From: Polaromonas sp. YR568
GTDB lineage: Bacteria > Pseudomonadota > Gammaproteobacteria > Burkholderiales > Burkholderiaceae_C
DNA length: 64,000 nt
Reading direction: 5' to 3'
NCBI RefSeq assembly: GCF_900116715.1
Contig: NZ_FPBM01000008.1
Span: forward strand, 124,001-188,000
Below, one piece after another: positions 61,559-64,000 of this stretch. The notes beneath the pieces were generated by a model. It had not been told where the DNA came from. It did not search any database and saw only the letters and a program-made list of their open reading frames with translations. The translations under genes and the position numbers were made by a program. The first letter of the stretch is position 1. Each line of letters opens with the position of its first letter.

Positions 61559-64000
<2,442 letters not shown>

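Overview
The window is chromosomal DNA of a high-GC betaproteobacterium, most likely Burkholderiales of the family Comamonadaceae (Polaromonas/Rhodoferax/Variovorax-like). This is inferred from the gene families, the rplM-rpsI/erpA/bactofilin neighbourhood, the ahcY-tlyA-metF cluster behind an SAH riboswitch, and intergenic repeats of a style I associate with that family. The species cannot be fixed from the sequence alone. I see no tRNA or rRNA gene, no CRISPR array, and no transposase, integrase or phage gene. About 60 protein genes fill almost all of it.

Layout. 1-6.8 kb: a gene fragment cut by the window edge, a TetR regulator, a TPR-like protein, then slt and fau head to head and an M48 membrane protease. 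6.8-7.4 kb: a large imperfect inverted repeat with no credible gene. 7.5-14.6 kb: ROK kinase, DUF2905 protein and MidA-type methyltransferase on the minus strand; a pteridine reductase-like SDR, folB, ttcA, a lipoprotein, a histidine phosphatase and a D-threonine aldolase-like enzyme on the plus strand. 14.6-21.5 kb: ruvA-ruvB, phoH-ybeY, dtd, a ModA-like binding protein and a CDF metal transporter. 21.5-26.3 kb: a signalling block of histidine kinase, FixJ-type regulator, exported HbpS-like haem-binding protein, exported ankyrin protein, FecR-domain protein and OmpA lipoprotein. 26.3-36.1 kb: tyrS, an M23 peptidase, anmK, an MFS pump, erpA, bactofilin, a DUF6776-like protein, rpsI-rplM and rlmJ.

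36.2-40.3 kb holds the most unusual system. A soluble three-PAS histidine kinase is followed 8 bp later by a 691-residue protein that joins a receiver domain, a class III cyclase homology domain and a eukaryotic-like Ser/Thr kinase. The cyclase domain has lost one metal-binding Asp and the transition-state Asn, while the kinase domain keeps all its catalytic residues. The pair looks like a direct bridge from His-Asp phosphorelay to Ser/Thr phosphorylation.

40.4-50.9 kb: a GbsR-regulated cyanide-insensitive-type bd oxidase operon, a PKMT-like methyltransferase, and a LacI-regulated ABC importer operon ending in a phosphodiesterase. 50.9-55.3 kb: rlpA and the methyl-cycle cluster metF-tlyA-ahcY behind the riboswitch. 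55.4-64 kb: a DUF3592 protein, an HAD phosphatase, two divergent regulator/target pairs (TetR/MFS and HxlR/old yellow enzyme), a Bug-type binding protein and most of uvrA, which runs off the right edge.

Two interspersed repeat families stand out. One (four copies, about 90 bp, two hairpins) lies flush against gene ends and appears to supply a start codon to anmK and stop codons to neighbouring genes. The other (five clear copies, about 45-50 bp) lies in frame inside three genes and accounts for an extra segment in RlmJ.
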